Of a stretch of DNA of 64,000 bases, positions 23,957 to 35,061 are shown piece by piece (the first letter of the stretch is position 1; every line of letters starts with the position of its first letter). The notes below the pieces were generated by a model. That model saw only the letters and a program-made list of their open reading frames with translations. It had not been told where the DNA came from and ran no database searches. This DNA is from Lates calcarifer (taxonomy: Eukaryota > Chordata > Actinopteri > Centropomidae): positions 8,256,564 to 8,320,563 of the forward strand of contig NC_066833.1 of NCBI RefSeq assembly GCF_001640805.2, read 5' to 3'. The position numbers were made by a program, and so were the translations under genes.

Positions 23957-24824
23957 AGGTTTCTGCCTGTTGATCTGAAAGTTGACAATGAGTGAGAGCA
24001 CTGAGCCTTTCAGAGGGAAACAGGGGAAAATGGCCGCTCCCTCCATGGTTTATTTATCTTAACCTCAGCTCTGGGACACGCTGTGTTTCACTGCCATGTT
24101 AAAGACACTCTCACAACACAACAGACAAATAAACCATGAGCAAACACAGAAACCAGAAACACACAAACAGCGATGTATAAACATGAAGAGAGGCTGAAAC
24201 ACCTTCTCTTTCATATCAGTAGATCAATGTGACGCCACCTCTGCACAGCAGCTCTGTGACCCTGAGCATCGACCGTGTGACTGCCTCATACTGACGCCGT
24301 GTTTGTCATATTAAAGCCACTTGATCCTCTGTATTGATGCATTCACGGGCCACTTCATAAAGCCACAATTTCCGTCTGTAATCAAACCACTAATTGCAAC
24401 CTCAGGAGCTACACGCTAAAATCAGAGGGGAGGGAGTTGGAGAAAAGAAAAGCCTCCACCTCTGCTTTGTTCATTTGGTGTTAATCCAGCAGGAGTACAA
24501 CATGATTGTGTCGGCGAGAGAGACAGACCGAGGGGAAGTAAGGAGGAAATAAGGAACAAGCAAACAAAAAGGGATGATGGATGAGGCGTGCAGGCCGACT
24601 AATTTGTGACCGGCTGTTCACACCTCTCGGCTGCACATCGCCCTGAGAGAAGAGGTGTGAGGTTCTGACTGCGCTGATGTTATTGAAGTGACGTTCCCTA
24701 ACTCACAACACCTGGTTCTGCTGCAGCCGGCCTCACAGCAGGAGGAGAGGGAGGGAACATATGCATCTGTATATGGCATATATACATATATATACATGGA
24801 TGTCATTATTATCCTGCAGTTATT

Positions 24825-25035
24825 TTGGGTTTGAAGATTTTGAACTTTCTCTGTTTTATTTTGGTACTTCTTTCCCTTGTGTCTCTTGCTCTTGGACTTC
24901 CTGTTTTATTTTGTAGTCTCTTGCCCTGTTTGTTTATGGTGTTTTTACTTCCTGTCTTTGTCCTGTTTCCCTCCTCTTTCAGCCCCACCTGTGTCTCATT
25001 GGTAGTTACCCCTCTGTGTATTTATAGGCTGTGGT
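24825..25035 (+). repeat. LTR-like dispersed repeat, copy C
   Basis: Carries TTCCTGTTTTATTTTGTAGT, CTTCCTGTCTTTGTCCTG, the core CAGCCCCACCTGTGTCTCAT (24980-24999) and CTGTGTATTTATAGGCTG, in the same order as copies A and B. The TATTTATA text sits where a TATA box would be if this were an LTR. Confidence 0.6.
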
Positions 25036-27039
25036 CTAATAATCATTTTGGCTTATGAAGCCTCAGACTGAGCAGCTGAAGTCTGTGAGTGTCAGACCTG
25101 ATCAGAGCTGGTCCAGGTGATGTGATGTAGGTGAAGCATATCTCTCCTCTCTCCTCCTCTGGATGGAGTCCTGATGTGTTTAACGGGAAACTCCAGGATC
25201 TGTTGTTGATGTGTGATGAGATCAGTGTGTTTGCTCGTCTCTGACTCAGTAAACCAGGACCAGACTTATGGGAACTCAGACCTGAAACCAGGCAGTTATG
25301 GAAGAAGATTAAAGCAGCATTAAATATAATTATGAAATCGCTCTCTCCAAAGGTTGTGTGTGTTTGTGTGTTTTCAATGTGCAGTGGAGTGTAGGCTTTA
25401 TTAAAGACACAGGTCCCAGCTGTATTACTGTACTCACACATGCATGTATGCACAGATATGCTCTGCTCTGTGGGCTCATATCGGTGTTCATCCATGCACT
25501 TCTAAACAAATGCAGTAATTAAAAACAGGACATCAGGGCATTAACATAACACACACATGTTCAATAAAACACACGTCAGCTTCAACCTCAGAGACCCAGC
25601 TTTTTTTATATGAGCTGAGCCTTCGCTGTATAACACCACCCTGACCCCGTCACACCTCCTCTGGAGGCTTCAGAGGCTTCATAAAGTTTTAACACACAGG
25701 TGGAGGAGGTGGAGGAGAGGACAGGTATCACACCTGATAGACGACATCAGTCACACCAGTGCAGCCGTGTCTTCTCAGGCTTATTCTGTAGTTTTTCAGC
25801 CTCAGCTGATGTCAGATCAGTATGAGGTGCCATGTTCTTTTGGTTGGTTGTTTGTCATTGATCGTGGACTTCAGCTGTGGTGCAAAGACGACTTGATTCC
25901 AAGCCAAAGGACAGAAAGCTTTGTCTGTTGTAGTAGAGCAGAAAACCTTAAACCTGAACCAAGAAAACCCTTAAAGGGTCACTGCACTAACAGGTGACTA
26001 GCCTGAAGTTCAGCCAAGCTGAGACAGAGCACAGAAAGACTTGACCTCTGGTTAGTCTGCTGTTTGAAGTAACAGCAGCTAAGACTGAGCAGAACATGAT
26101 CTACAGTTTCTTTCATTATCGACACTGTGATCATCCCAACAGAAACTCCTAATACTCAATCTACATTCAAAGTCATTCCTTTAGCCAAAACATTTTCTGA
26201 ACATCATAGAAATAGTTTTACTTTGCTGTATTTTCTACTTGTTAAAACTCTTCTTCTGTTGTTTAATGGGTGTGGACCTTTCTTCAGCCTCCTGTGATTG
26301 GTCTAAAAGTCCAAACAGTTCACACTGCAAATGACCTTTGACCAGTTTGATCTGGATCATGATCACCTCTCAGTCCTTTTGGTTCAGACCAAGCTGTAAG
26401 GTCAGAGGCTCAGGTGAGGAACGAGTGAAAGCTTCACCATCTTTAAATGCTCAGGTTTTAACTCACCACCATGGTCTTGTATTTCTATTCCCCACTTTCC
26501 CTCAGTGTCTTTGTTTGGCGTTACTCTCAGTATTTGTGCATAACATTGATCTAGTTTGTGTTTGGTTCTTCGTCCATTAACCTTAAAGATCTGTCCTGTA
26601 CCTCAGATTGTTGTCTAAGCTAAGCTAACCAGCAGCTTCATATTTAGTGGACAGAGAGGAGAGTGGTATTGATTTTCTGATGTCAAACTTTTACATCTCA
26701 GAGGCGCTGACTGAAAAATGTGCAGCAGTGAAGATCAGCATGAAGACATGAAGTGTGAAGCCCCAAAACGGACAAAAATATCTCATTTGGAATGAATGAA
26801 AAAGTACATGACGTGTTCGGAAGCCAAGAAACTGAGTTAAAACATTTGTATATTAGTTTCTTGTTTTATATCTTTATTTACGGTCGTTGTGTTAAATGTT
26901 CAGCTCTGAGTCTGGATTGTGTTTTTGTCCTTATAGTTCAGCAAACACACACATTCACACACATCAGCGACTGGTCTGTTTCTTGTTGCTGCAGTTTTTC
27001 CTCGTTGCAGAGCTTTGTAGCCAATGCTGATGAGCCTTG
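25036..27039. other. Gene-free stretch
   Basis: No gene supported. Minus-strand 25043-25495 and other frames lack motifs. Nothing that I recognise as a mobile element. Confidence 0.45.
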
Positions 27040-28330
27040 ATGCCATTAGTGTTGATTTCATGTGACAGCGATGAAACCGGATAATGAAAATCAATAAGGC
27101 GAGCTTCTCTAAGCCTGCAATTGTCAAGTTTTGTAAAACCTTCTGTTGGCAGAGGCAGACCTTTCTCGACTGCACAAATAAAACACAGGCGAGTGGGAGA
27201 TGCATGCGGCCGAAATATGTTTTAGTTTTCTGCGTGTCTGAGTATTTCCTGCTGCACAAGAAGCAGAATAAATCATTAGTTTAATCAATGGCATCTGCAT
27301 TAACACAACATTTAAATGAATTACCACCGGAGGGCTGTAAGTTACCCATTCGGTCTGTGAAAAGGTCGGACGTTTTTGTTATCTGTTTATGTCTTTTCTG
27401 CTCTATTAAATATGTGTTACAGTCCTTTTTCAGACCAGGCCGCTAATCAAATGTAATTTCAGTGCATTTCATTAAACCATATTTCCCTGATCTCTCCCCC
27501 ATCGCTCCCTGAGGCCCTTTGGTTCCCCTTTATATTCAGCTCTGTTTTTGTATTGCATTCACAGACACAGATCGATTCTCTCTCTCTCTCTGGCCTATCA
27601 GACAAATTACATTTATCTGCTTCACATTCCTTCAAATAGAGAGAGCGGAGCTGGGAAACAAGATGCAGGAAGACGTTAGGAAACGACCGTCCCATCACAG
27701 CAGTGCAGGGTGTTGCTGTGTTGATTGTTTGTAGGTGGAAGCTCCCTGACACAATAGGCCTTGATTCGTTGGCTGAATATTCTCCCTGTCTCTCACACAC
27801 ACAAAGAAGAAATTAAGAAACTTTCTCCCAAAGATTGCAAGTGCCGCTTTTGATCATGGGATCACACTTGACCTTCTTTCTTCTGTCTCTTTCTCTGAAC
27901 CTTCAGTTGAAAGCTGCAGCTTTGAGGGACGGGGCAATAAAAGGCTGTTTTCTTTTTTTTCCCTGCATCTTTCTCTCTCACTCAAAGACACAAAACTTTT
28001 GGCAGATGCTGCAGCTCTCGGGAACAGAAGGACGAGAAGAGGAGCTATGTTTGTTCATCCCACAGAAAGAAAATGTGCGTGTGATCACAGGAGGGAGTGA
28101 TGATAGCCTGTATTTTCAGCAGAGGGCCTCATGTCCTTGGAGGCCCCCACTGACTCATGAATATCTGACCAGGCGGCTGACAGTGATTAGCTATTGTGGC
28201 GAGGCGAGTGGCCTTGTCTGTGCTCATTGCCCGTGCGCCCGACAACATACAACAGTAGCCTCTCATCCCACCTCTGACAGCCGACAAGATGCTTTTAAAA
28301 CCACATGGAACAAATAGCAGTATGGCTGTA
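27040..28330. other. Non-repetitive stretch, possible conserved regulatory DNA
   Basis: This stretch contains no repeat text that I recognise. It is rich in homeodomain-type ATTA/TAAT sites (for example TCATTAGTTTAATCAATGG at about 27273-27291), mixed with balanced GC segments such as 28120-28240. That texture is common in vertebrate conserved non-coding elements, but conservation cannot be seen from one sequence. A 160-codon frame (27835-28317) includes a hydrophobic stretch after an in-frame ATG at 27856, but it has no recognisable domain and I do not call it a gene. Confidence 0.25.
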
Positions 28331-30865
28331 ATTGTGTGCAGTGGGTTTGTATTAGTTTAAGGCTGATAGCTTGGCCGTCAGTGTCGTCCTTGAGACACGG
28401 AAATCTATTTTCCCAAGGTTCAAATAATAGGACAATAGTTCTCATGAGGTTTTTATCAATGGACACAGGGGGATGTTAAGTGTAGGTGGTATATAACAGA
28501 TCCTCTGTCGCATTACACTGGGTAAGAGGTTGTTACTGATTGTGGGTGGGGAAAATTACAACTACAGGAAATTAAATCTTGTGGTTGGACAGTTAGAGTT
28601 AGAGTTAGAGCCTTCTCCAGTGAGCTGATTTCTCAGGCCACATCCACTCTAATATCTTTTAGTTTAAAACCCATCGCTGTTTCTTCAGAGCCTGGGAGAG
28701 GACATGGAGGAAAAAAGTCTGAGGTTGGAGATCTCAAGAAATTCATCTTACATACATTCATTTTTTTAAACTTCAGATTTCCTTCCTCCATGTCATCTCC
28801 TGGGCTCCGTACTGTTTTTATGTTTACGCCTGACTCCGCTGTTTCAGTGCATCGAAAACAAGAGACTTTTGTTTTAGTTTGAAAACTCTGGCGTTGTGTT
28901 TTAGTCTGGACGGGCAGAAAGAGAGACTTTCACATTCACTTCCTGATTGGGTCTTCTCCGTCATGATGTATCCTTCCCTGATTTGTCACATGACCCTTAA
29001 ATTCTGCATTTTACAACACTACATGTTCAGGAGGCCTTACTTTTCACCACTGCAACGAACCAACCAGCTGCAGAGAAGACAGTCTGCTTCCTGTTTACAC
29101 CAGCCCAGTACGTAAACACTCATGTGATGTGTTTTCAGGAGCCAGTTCAGCCAGAGACTTCGGTTAGTCAATTCACTTTGTGAGGTTGAAAAAATGTTAA
29201 CAATGGCCATATTGCTGAAGTATTCCAGTGAAACTTATGTAGTTTTTGGCAAATATTACTCACTAAGGAGGAAACAGAGCTTTTGTTGGGGGCTGTTTTC
29301 AGCCAGTTTATACATTTGGTAAGGAAGTGAGCAAATTTATAGCAAATTTTTGGAAGTTTTTGTGTTTTCATGGGATTAATTGACATTACAAAAAATACTG
29401 AATATCACCAGCCTTACTGTTTAAACTCAGAGACATCGTGTTGAGCTGGCTGAAGGTCAGTTGAAGGTCTTAACTGGTTGCTGGCAGAGTTAGGTGGTTG
29501 GGTTAGGGTCAGTTCTCAGGTTTAGGGGTTGGGATTGGGGGTTAACAAATTATCTGACAAAATCACTAGGTGAAGACAATAAGTAGACATACAGAGACAT
29601 CCTGGGTTTAATTGTTTAAAGTGTATTTCTCTCTCAGATGGGAAGAAGAGTAATCTTAGTAAAACACAGAAATGAAGAACAGCTCTGAGCGTCCTGATGA
29701 GTGGTGCATCTGTCTTGACTTGAGATCGAACAGATAGAGGAGAAGCTGACAGAGCAACACAACACAAGCTTCAGGAAATTCACAAATGAGACACTGGGCC
29801 CTCTTCCCTGTCTAATCCATTTCCCATGTAATCTCAGCCCTGCCTTCAGTCCTGATCACTGTGCAACAGCAACCCCAAACAACTCAGCCGCAGAGTTTGA
29901 TTCATCAATAAATCATTCCCACCTTGCAGCTCAGATTTGGAGTGAAAACATGAAACAAACAGCTGGTTAAAAAGGAGGAGAACAGAGTGATAACGAGCCA
30001 AAATGACCTCAGACTCCCGCAGATTGTCAGTCACAGCAAAGATGATGGTTCAAATATTTCTCTCTCCTCATCTTCCCTTCAACTTTCCTCCTTTCTGGCA
30101 GTTCAGCCGTCCTTCTATGACTGCTACCATCTGGAGGCATGGTCTCCTTTTGCATGCTAATAAAACATTAGTCATGTACGCTCATCTTGCTGAGAGCATT
30201 TTGACTAGCGTGTGTAAAAAAGTTGAAGGTGTATATTCTGTGTGCCAGGCCCATTAGACATGGCTTCAGAACCTGACACTGTAAAACTTTGGGTGGGATT
30301 ACTTAAAAGCTCCAGTGTAAAAAGATATTACTTTCCCTTGTCAAATAGCAAATAAAGTCCAGTTAATCTCCGTAAAGCCTGTTCAGGCCAAAGGGAAACG
30401 TGTAAACAAATCTATGACAAATGACCTAGATGTTTCTAGGAAATTAAATTTTAGGCCACAAATGCCCTTCCTCTTAGAAATGGAACAGCTCTACTCTCCA
30501 AACATCACCCCTCAAGACATCTGACTTTACTGGTCTGTCCCAGTTCTCCATCAGCTGTCTCAAACTATGATATTTTCAGCATAAACACTGCCCCTGTCCT
30601 CGGGTAGAATATGTATTGTACTGTAAATATTTCTGTGGTGTTGATAAGAGCCCATGAGATTTTAGAGTTTCAAATATTCCAACAAATATCCAGGAACGCT
30701 CTGAAGCCAGTGGCACTAGATTATAGATCATAGGAAGGAGAATGTCTTGTTGAAACTGGATGGGACACAGCTATATTAGCTGCTCTGTGATGCTTTACTC
30801 ATGTTATGAACTAATTGCTAACACTGCTGACATTTTTATCATATGAAACCCTGGTATTATGGTGA
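28331..30865. other. Gene-free stretch
   Basis: No gene found. It contains a short GTTAGAGTTAGAG run near 28590-28608 and G-rich GGTTAGGG-like text near 29500-29545. Confidence 0.45.
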
Positions 30866-30869
30866 TGTT

Positions 30870-30985
30870 GGCTGTCCACCACTTTGGTCCATCAGATGGA
30901 TTGCTGTGAATTTTTGTTCAGACATTCATGGGCACCAGAGGATTAATGCTGCTGACTCTGATGATTATCTGACTCTTGACTTTTG
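30870..30985 (+). repeat. Common fish repeat (GGATTGCTGTGAA type), copy 1
   Basis: Contains GATGGATTGCTGTGAATTTT, CAGACATTCATGGGCACCAG and AGGATTAATGCTGCTGACT, the phrase of an abundant, unclassified spiny-rayed-fish repeat. Related text is at 37880-38055, and another part of the same family is at 57310-57430. Confidence 0.6.
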
Positions 30986-32113
30986 GCTTCTTGTTGAGCT
31001 GCCGACAGCCTGACTGCTGCAGCTTGTTCAAAAACTGTTTAGACCAAAAAATGAGGCACCATTTATACAAAAAGACACAAAACACAGTGTTGGGTTTTGA
31101 TTGAATGATTGTATTAATCTGGTAACATGTAACCTGCTAATGTAGTAAATGGCACTCAAGGACAATAATGGACAGAAAGGCTTTTTACTGCTGCGGCAAC
31201 ATTAGGCATAATTGTTACCTTAGAATCAGACAGAAAGGCAGAATACTGGGGTGTGGCTTCATTTGAATGCATGTGTGTGTCTGTGGATTGCAATGAGATA
31301 ACATAATGTGGATATCAAAAGTCCAGAGATGAATTTATTGTTGAGGTTTCCTGGGTTCTTTGTGTTTATTGCAGCAGGCTCTTCCATCAAACAGCAACAG
31401 AGACATGCAGCTGGTTAAGAGGTTTTATCCTGAGGTCTGAGCTGATATTTGTGTGTGGTGAAGGAGAAAGCCATCACACCAGAGGCTCTCTCTGACCAGA
31501 GGCCTCCGGCTGCAAGGCTGTGTGGTCAAAATCTCCTTAAAGGTTTTTAAGTCTTGGGTTAAGATGAGGGCATAATGTCTGAGAGAAGGTTGACTCACAG
31601 CCTCTGAAAAGACTTTGCTGGGAGTAGAGGTCCTCGCTAACAGAGCTACAAAATCTATCTTCCGTTAAATAACAGACACACATAACAGAGACATGCTGCT
31701 CTGGCTAGATGTGATGCAATTTCTCTTTCAGCTTACCTGTCACTCCATAATCTGTCATTAACACACAGAGATATGTCAGTCAAACAGGCATCCACTGAGG
31801 ATAAACAACCATAAATGCTCCTGAAACAGATACAGAAAAATGCAAACTGAAATGTTTAATGTGTTCTTAAATAAGTCTTTATCTTCTCTAATGCATCATA
31901 TTTCAGAGGGATTTCAGTCAGATTTGATTGGAAAGTAAATGTGATGCAGCAAATGCAGTGTGGTAAGGAGTCATCAAAAATATGTTTGTGTTTTGCAGGA
32001 ATTATTTTTTTAAACATATATTTGGTGTGTAACAGGAGGTAAATAAACAGTTAAGACAGGGACACAGGATACAAACATGAAAAATACATCCATCATCCTT
32101 TAACATCTGCAAA
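30986..32113. other. Gene-free stretch upstream of the CpG-rich region
   Basis: No gene seen. The stretch is AT-rich and ends at the tandem duplication next to the candidate promoter. Confidence 0.45.
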
Positions 32114-32217
32114 TTATTTGTTGTTCACAAAGTTACAGAAGTTCATTAAACGCATCACCCGAACATTATTTATTGTTTTCACAGTTACAGAGGTTCCTTT
32201 AACGCATCACCTGTTGG
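32114..32217. repeat. 52-bp tandem duplication at the promoter edge
   Basis: Two head-to-tail units, 32114-32165 and 32166-32217, both read TTATTTrTTGTT, CACArAGTTACAGArGTTC and AACGCATCACC at matching positions. They differ at several bases, so the duplication is not recent. It abuts the CpG-rich block and NRF1 site. Confidence 0.85.
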
Positions 32218-32489
32218 CGCGCGTTGTACCCGCGCATGCGCACAGTGTCCCCTGAGACAGGTGTGTGATAAACCTGTGTGTTAGCACTGGAGAAGAGTGA
32301 AATAAATAATAATGTAGTAAAAAAAGAGTTAGAGGTGGACCTGACTGAAGTTAGCAGAGTCGCCACAGGGAGAAAAGTACGGAGCATCAGAAGGAGGAGG
32401 AGCAGCTCCGCCGGGCGTTCAGCCTTCAGTTAACCGCGGTTTACCGCGGTAAACAAGCTAACCCGGGTCCGTCGGTTATTAGCATTAAA
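32211..32489 (+). promoter_or_regulatory. CpG-rich promoter with NRF1 site
   Basis: CpG dinucleotides are dense from about 32215 to 32660 and rare elsewhere in the window. GCGCATGCGC at 32232-32241 is the perfect palindromic NRF1 core, usually placed close to transcription starts of CpG-island promoters. Two CCGCGG motifs sit in tandem at about 32434-32448, with TTACCGCGGTAA (32441-32452) a perfect palindrome. I see no TATA box, consistent with a CpG-island promoter. The direction is inferred from the candidate exon downstream, and a divergent minus-strand transcript is also possible. Confidence 0.6.
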
Positions 32490-32531
32490 ATGTCGCCCGG
32501 GAGAGTTCAGTTGTGTGTTATTTTCCTTCAG
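32490..32531 (+). CDS. Candidate first exon, short ORF with signal-like start
   Basis: Within the CpG-rich block an ATG at 32490 (A at -3) opens 14 codons, MSPGRVQLCVIFLQ, ending in CAG followed by the donor GTAATG at 32532. A basic residue followed by LCVIFLQ is like the start of a signal peptide or membrane anchor. If spliced to the acceptor at 32830-32831 (TTGTTTCCAG), the frame adds AVFLEG and then meets TGA at 32850-32852, giving only 20 residues. The simplest reading is an upstream ORF in a 5' leader spread over two exons. Other readings are that the true partner exon is elsewhere, or that the TGA is recoded. I do not recognise the gene. Without splicing, the frame runs on to a stop at about 32577-32579 (33 codons in total before it). 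Confidence 0.35.
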
Positions 32532-32831
32532 GTAATGTCACAGAGCAGGTCCAGGCAGAATATTGTGTGTGAAGTGAAGTGATTGTATGAGCGGTTTAGC
32601 GCCACTGCTGTCGGTTTAATGGCGGCCGAGAGGCTAAGCTAACCGCTGCTAAGCTAACGCTCTGAATGTTTGTGTTGTGTTAGAGCTGATATGTTTACAC
32701 TGTGAAATGTGAATGCTCAGTGTGTTTTATAAAGCTGAGAAACTAATTGAGTTGTTTATGATGTTTAATCTGAATAATTGTTCCAGTATTATTTTATAAA
32801 AAGTAAATAACTACTGTACACTTGTTTCCAG

Positions 32832-32927
32832 GCTGTGTTTTTGGAGGGATGATGCTTTGAGCCTTGCTGTCTGCTGATGAGACGCCTCCCTCTGGTCTGG
32901 TCTGGTCTGGATGCTCCAAAGGCCAAG
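32832..32927 (+). CDS. Candidate second exon with possible main start codon
   Basis: A 96-bp segment lies between an acceptor (pyrimidine-rich ...TTGTTTCCAG) and a donor (AAG then GTAGGA at 32928). Its length is a multiple of three. In the phase of the candidate first exon it has one TGA (32850-32852) and is otherwise open: CFEPCCLL then MRRLPLVWSGLDAPKAK. The in-frame ATG at 32877 could be the real start of a protein (weak context, C at -3), with the earlier frame as an upstream ORF. I do not recognise MRRLPLVWSGLDAPKAK. No further exon could be joined with confidence, so the rest of the gene would lie in a long intron or beyond the window. A non-coding exon is equally possible. Confidence 0.3.
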
Positions 32928-34315
32928 GTAGGAAACAAATCACATGGAATTTAAAAGAGGAGAATATATATTTTATATCTTATGTAAGAGATCTCAGGTT
33001 ATTTTTCTTTTATGGGCCTTTGAGTAACAGAAAACCTTGGTATATTCATGGAATTTAAGACTGAACATAACTGATATTGTGAAGAAACCTTCAGGGTAAC
33101 TATTAACTTTTAAAGAGCACTGAAGAGGGCACATGTAATTTTTTGTATGGACATTTATCTGGGTTAAATCCATCCATTTTATGGAATAAACTGAGCACAG
33201 TATTGAACTTCAGCAGGTCTACGTGTCTAAATACACTGGGCTGCTGCCATGTGATTGGCTGATTAATGAGTTAACAAGCAGCTGCACAGGTGTACCTAAT
33301 GGAAAAAAAAGTTAAAGTCATTAACTTTGTGTTAAACCCATAAAATAAAATCCAGTTAAAGTATGAATGTTACATCTTTAGTGAAGAGAAATTAAGTATT
33401 TCTCCAGTAATAACTGTAATTCTTATTTAATTATTCAGTAATGCAAATAAAAAACAATGCTGTGTCTTTTGCTGCTGTCGTCGACATGTCGTGTTTAGTA
33501 TCAGCAGCCTGCACTGAGCTAAATATAAAACGTGACAGCTCTTCTTTCTCTGAGTGATGATATTCCTAGTGCTGTGATTTTATCGAGCTACATGATGAGG
33601 GCTTTGTTGTCATCTCCCGAGCAAATAAAATCCCTTTGAAGCGACATCATCACAACAAACCTGTGCCTCAAATTGGACTTCAAATAGCAAAGACCAGAAA
33701 TTAACTACAGAGGGAAAATGTCTTTGTTTAGAAAAGTGAAAAAGTCGGCACAAATTTATCTACATAAATTCTTGTACTTAAATTATGTGTGTATTCTGAT
33801 TGTTTTCTCCATCACAACTTCTGAAGACAGAAGAAGAGCTGCTACTTTTAAAGATGCGACAGAAAAATATACTGAGCAATTAATGTAGGAATGTGTTAAA
33901 ACACACACAACATTATCTGAAGATGGTGTAAATTGTTTACCTCCCATTGTCATCAGTTTTCTCTGAGTCTTTACCTTTGACTTTCTTGTGACTCTTGTGT
34001 AAGAATCATCCTCTTTCCGATCCTGTTTCATCTGTCATTCCTTGGAGTTGTCCCGTTGTTGGACTTGTGTTGTGACAGATCATCACATACAGAAACAATA
34101 ATCTCTGTAGTGTTTCCTCAGCAGTGGACTTGTACTTGTCGGTGTAGTACTAGTTTTGTTGGCGTGTCTGTTCATGGTCGTCAGTGGACAAGTTCGTTTC
34201 ACCCAGCGTGGGTCATATTGTCCAAGTTTTGCACACTTCATTAATAAACCTGTATTTTTCAGTTAATGTGGAGGAGAGGAACGTAACCAGTCAGATGATC
34301 TGACTGGTTTTCAAC
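32928..34315. other. Probable intron start, no gene
   Basis: AT-rich sequence downstream of the candidate donor at 32928. No exon or repeat that I can support. Confidence 0.35.
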
Positions 34316-34400
34316 ATAGTGTGTTAGCATGTTAGCACTTCCTGTGGGTTTTTGGTTAAATGTCTGAAATAAGGTCTGTGGTTTCATGTTACCTCTGTTT
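34316..34400 (+). repeat. Dispersed repeat paired with 47505-47600
   Basis: Shares GTTAGCATGTTAGCACTTCC, then TTGGTTAAATGTCTGAAATA and AGGTCTG with the copy at 47505-47600. This is a common but unclassified fish repeat. Confidence 0.55.
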
Positions 34401-35060
34401 AAATTTCACTCTCTCACAAATCAAACTTCCTGACCTCGGTGTCCTCTAACACAACCTTTCAGTAGGGCCTTAAAGACAATCCCTGGTATCCTCAGTCTTC
34501 TGAGACTACACCACAGGTGGATTTGTTAACTCCCCTCGCTCACGTCTTGCACGTCCTGCGACGAAGCACGCCGAGCGAGGTCAGCTCCCATTGATTTTAC
34601 ATAGAAAGCCTAGCCTCCGCTCAGCATGTTCAGCACAGATAAAACAGCTGCAACAGGGACTCGATTTGGAGCTTCACATAGCGAGCTTGGCAACTATATC
34701 TATACAGCGCTAAACCTACTGGGCTGGAGCATTACCACAGAGACAGACAGACAGCCACGCTCTGTATGAATACTGCCAGCATCCACAAGCTGTCTGCAGA
34801 CATGCAGACAACATTAACAGGTTGTTTTTCACCCCGCTTTGCTCTTTTTCATCCTTGTAATTAACCACTAAGCTCACGTTATGCTTGACAGATGCAGCAT
34901 ATTTGACGGTAAGAGTTACATTATTTAACTTCCTCCCGGGTTGAGACAGACAAACAAGCTGTAAATAGAGAGAGGACTGTGGTTGTTTTTTGAACATGGC
35001 CGCTCTGCTCAGTGGACCGTGACTGTCGTGAAGTTACAAGACTCTCCGGCGAGGAAGTCC
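34401..35060. other. Gene-free stretch
   Basis: No gene supported. The segment around 34530-34620 has more CpG than its surroundings (GCACGTCCTGCGACGAAGC-type text) but reads like part of a common fish repeat rather than a promoter. Confidence 0.35.
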
Positions 35061-35061
35061 C

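Noticed and set aside
27835..28317. 160-codon plus-strand frame with a signal-peptide-like start at 27856
   Set aside because: No known domain and no CpG-rich promoter. The hydrophobic part comes from a TTTCTTTCT stretch. Kept only as part of a possible regulatory block.
32199..32387. 62-codon minus-strand frame beginning with a hydrophobic stretch in the CpG-rich block
   Set aside because: It overlaps the tandem duplication and NRF1 site. No donor or homology is visible, so a divergent gene cannot be supported.
32619..32642. ATGGCGGCC start in the CpG-rich block
   Set aside because: It ends after seven codons with no donor site before the stop.
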